The position numbers and the translations under genes were made by a program. The notes beneath the pieces were generated by a model that made no database searches, was not told the origin of the DNA, and worked only from the letters and a program-made list of their open reading frames with translations. A stretch of 6,665 nt of DNA, taken from positions 1 to 6,665 of the forward strand of contig JAQBZS010000412.1 in NCBI GenBank assembly GCA_027622115.1, in the 5' to 3' direction. Shown here piece after piece: positions 6,439 through 6,665 of the stretch (its first letter is position 1; the number at the start of each line of letters is the position of its first letter). This DNA comes from Planctomycetota bacterium (GTDB taxonomy: Bacteria; Planctomycetota; Planctomycetia; Planctomycetales; Planctomycetaceae).

Positions 6439-6458
6439 GCACGATTCGCGAATCGTGC
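6439..6458. promoter_or_regulatory. Perfect 20-bp palindrome upstream of lepB-2
   Basis: GCACGATTCGCGAATCGTGC is fully self-complementary with no spacer. It lies 29 bases upstream of the preferred lepB-2 ATG and overlaps the alternative TTG start region. A symmetric site of this size in a 5' region suggests an operator for a dimeric regulator. No regulator gene is nearby, and no known box is recognised. It differs from both repeat families. Confidence 0.45.
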
Positions 6459-6514
6459 AACTGTTACGCATCCAACAACCGCACGAAATGGTACTCCGTC
6501 CGCAGTCAACCACG

Positions 6515-6540
6515 AACCCGAGTTCTAGTGTAACCCGAGT
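6515..6540. repeat. Short direct repeat AACCCGAGT x2
   Basis: AACCCGAGT occurs at 6515-6523 and 6532-6540, a 17-base period, in the leader or promoter region of lepB-2. It could be a tandem protein-binding site or chance. The surrounding 6461-6552 stretch shows no convincing -35/-10 pair on the minus strand. Confidence 0.3.
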
Positions 6541-6552
6541 GCGAGACAGGGT

Positions 6553-6601
6553 TAGCTCGGGACCATTGTCCCGAGCGTCACGGGACAATGGTCCCGAGCT
6601 A
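6553..6601. repeat. Family A inverted pair forming a perfect 21-bp hairpin
   Basis: The arms 6553-6573 and 6581-6601 are exact 21-base reverse complements around the 7-base loop AGCGTCA. Each arm also contains the nested GGGAC-CATT-GTCCC (or AATG) mini-hairpin shared with the other two family A copies. The outer ends read TAGCTCGGG, a variant of the GTAGCTTGGG end. This is the best preserved copy. Its right boundary coincides exactly with the start of the intron-like sequence at 6602, where the expected CGGTC continuation of the repeat is missing. Confidence 0.88.
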
Positions 6602-6665
6602 GTGCGCCTGTGAGCGCATCGGATCAGCGAGGTGTAAGTCCTCGCCGGGGTTTGGTTTTGAACCC
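6602..6665 (+). mobile_element. Probable 5' end of a group II intron (runs off the window)
   Basis: The sequence opens GTGCGCC, fitting the GUGYG 5' consensus of group II introns. TGCGC (6603-6607) pairs with GCGCA (6614-6618). Then GCGAGG (6627-6632) pairs with CCTCGC (6640-6645) around loop TGTAAGT. GGGTT (6648-6652) can pair with AACCC (6661-6665). The order and spacing resemble the start of domain I in the Oceanobacillus iheyensis group IIC intron, recalled as GUGUGCC, a basal stem, then AGGGUGAGAGUCCC near base 27. It begins directly after a perfect hairpin, the kind of site IIC introns prefer. Domains II-VI, the reverse transcriptase and the 3' end are outside the window, so the call rests on 64 bases. 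Confidence 0.55.

Noticed and set aside
6410..6460. N-terminal extension of lepB-2 from the TTG at 6460
   Set aside because: It has a rare start codon and no Shine-Dalgarno, and it translates a perfect palindrome. The ATG at 6409 gives a normal acidic leader before the membrane segment. It is kept only as an alternative.
6504..6509. TTGACT on the minus strand as a -35 box for lepB-2
   Set aside because: The six bases found 17 bases further on (TCGTGC) do not resemble a -10 box, so no promoter could be supported.

Overview
The window looks like a chromosomal segment from a member of the Planctomycetota. This is an inference from mid-50s GC, loosely packed genes, signal peptidases about twice the usual size, and repeat-filled intergenic spaces. 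No marker gene fixes the genus.

Four complete protein genes are present. A PiT-type phosphate transporter gene (115-1221, + strand) converges on an lptB-like ABC ATPase gene (1298-2305, - strand). The ATPase carries a 75-residue acidic, proline-rich tail. Upstream of it on the same strand lie two tandem type I signal peptidase genes: lepB-1 (2656-4569) and lepB-2 (4685-6409, possibly starting at 6460). The paralogues share an unusual architecture: one N-terminal membrane anchor, a paired-CxxC insertion just after the catalytic serine, and a large insertion, partly beta-rich and lectin-like, between the catalytic-lysine box and the GDN box. Both keep the Ser/Lys dyad, so both should be active. 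lptB and the lepB genes all serve the envelope (LPS transport, secretion), but the 350-base repeat-filled gap below lepB-1 argues against one tight operon.

Almost every intergenic space holds repeats. Family A is a REP/BIME-like set of GGGAC-CATT-GTCCC hairpins in inverted pairs, sometimes with a GTAG/CTAC end. Copies lie between pit and lptB, between the two lepB genes, and upstream of lepB-2. Family B is a MITE-like inverted repeat with GGGGTCTGGCTTACG ends. Two copies fill the lptB/lepB-1 gap, and an arm-like fragment lies at the start of the window.

The last 64 bases look like the 5' end of a group II intron: GTGCG start, short basal stem, and a GAGG-TGTAAGT-CCTC hairpin. It begins exactly where a perfect 21-bp family A hairpin ends, which resembles the hairpin-directed insertion of group IIC introns. 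The rest of that element lies outside the window.
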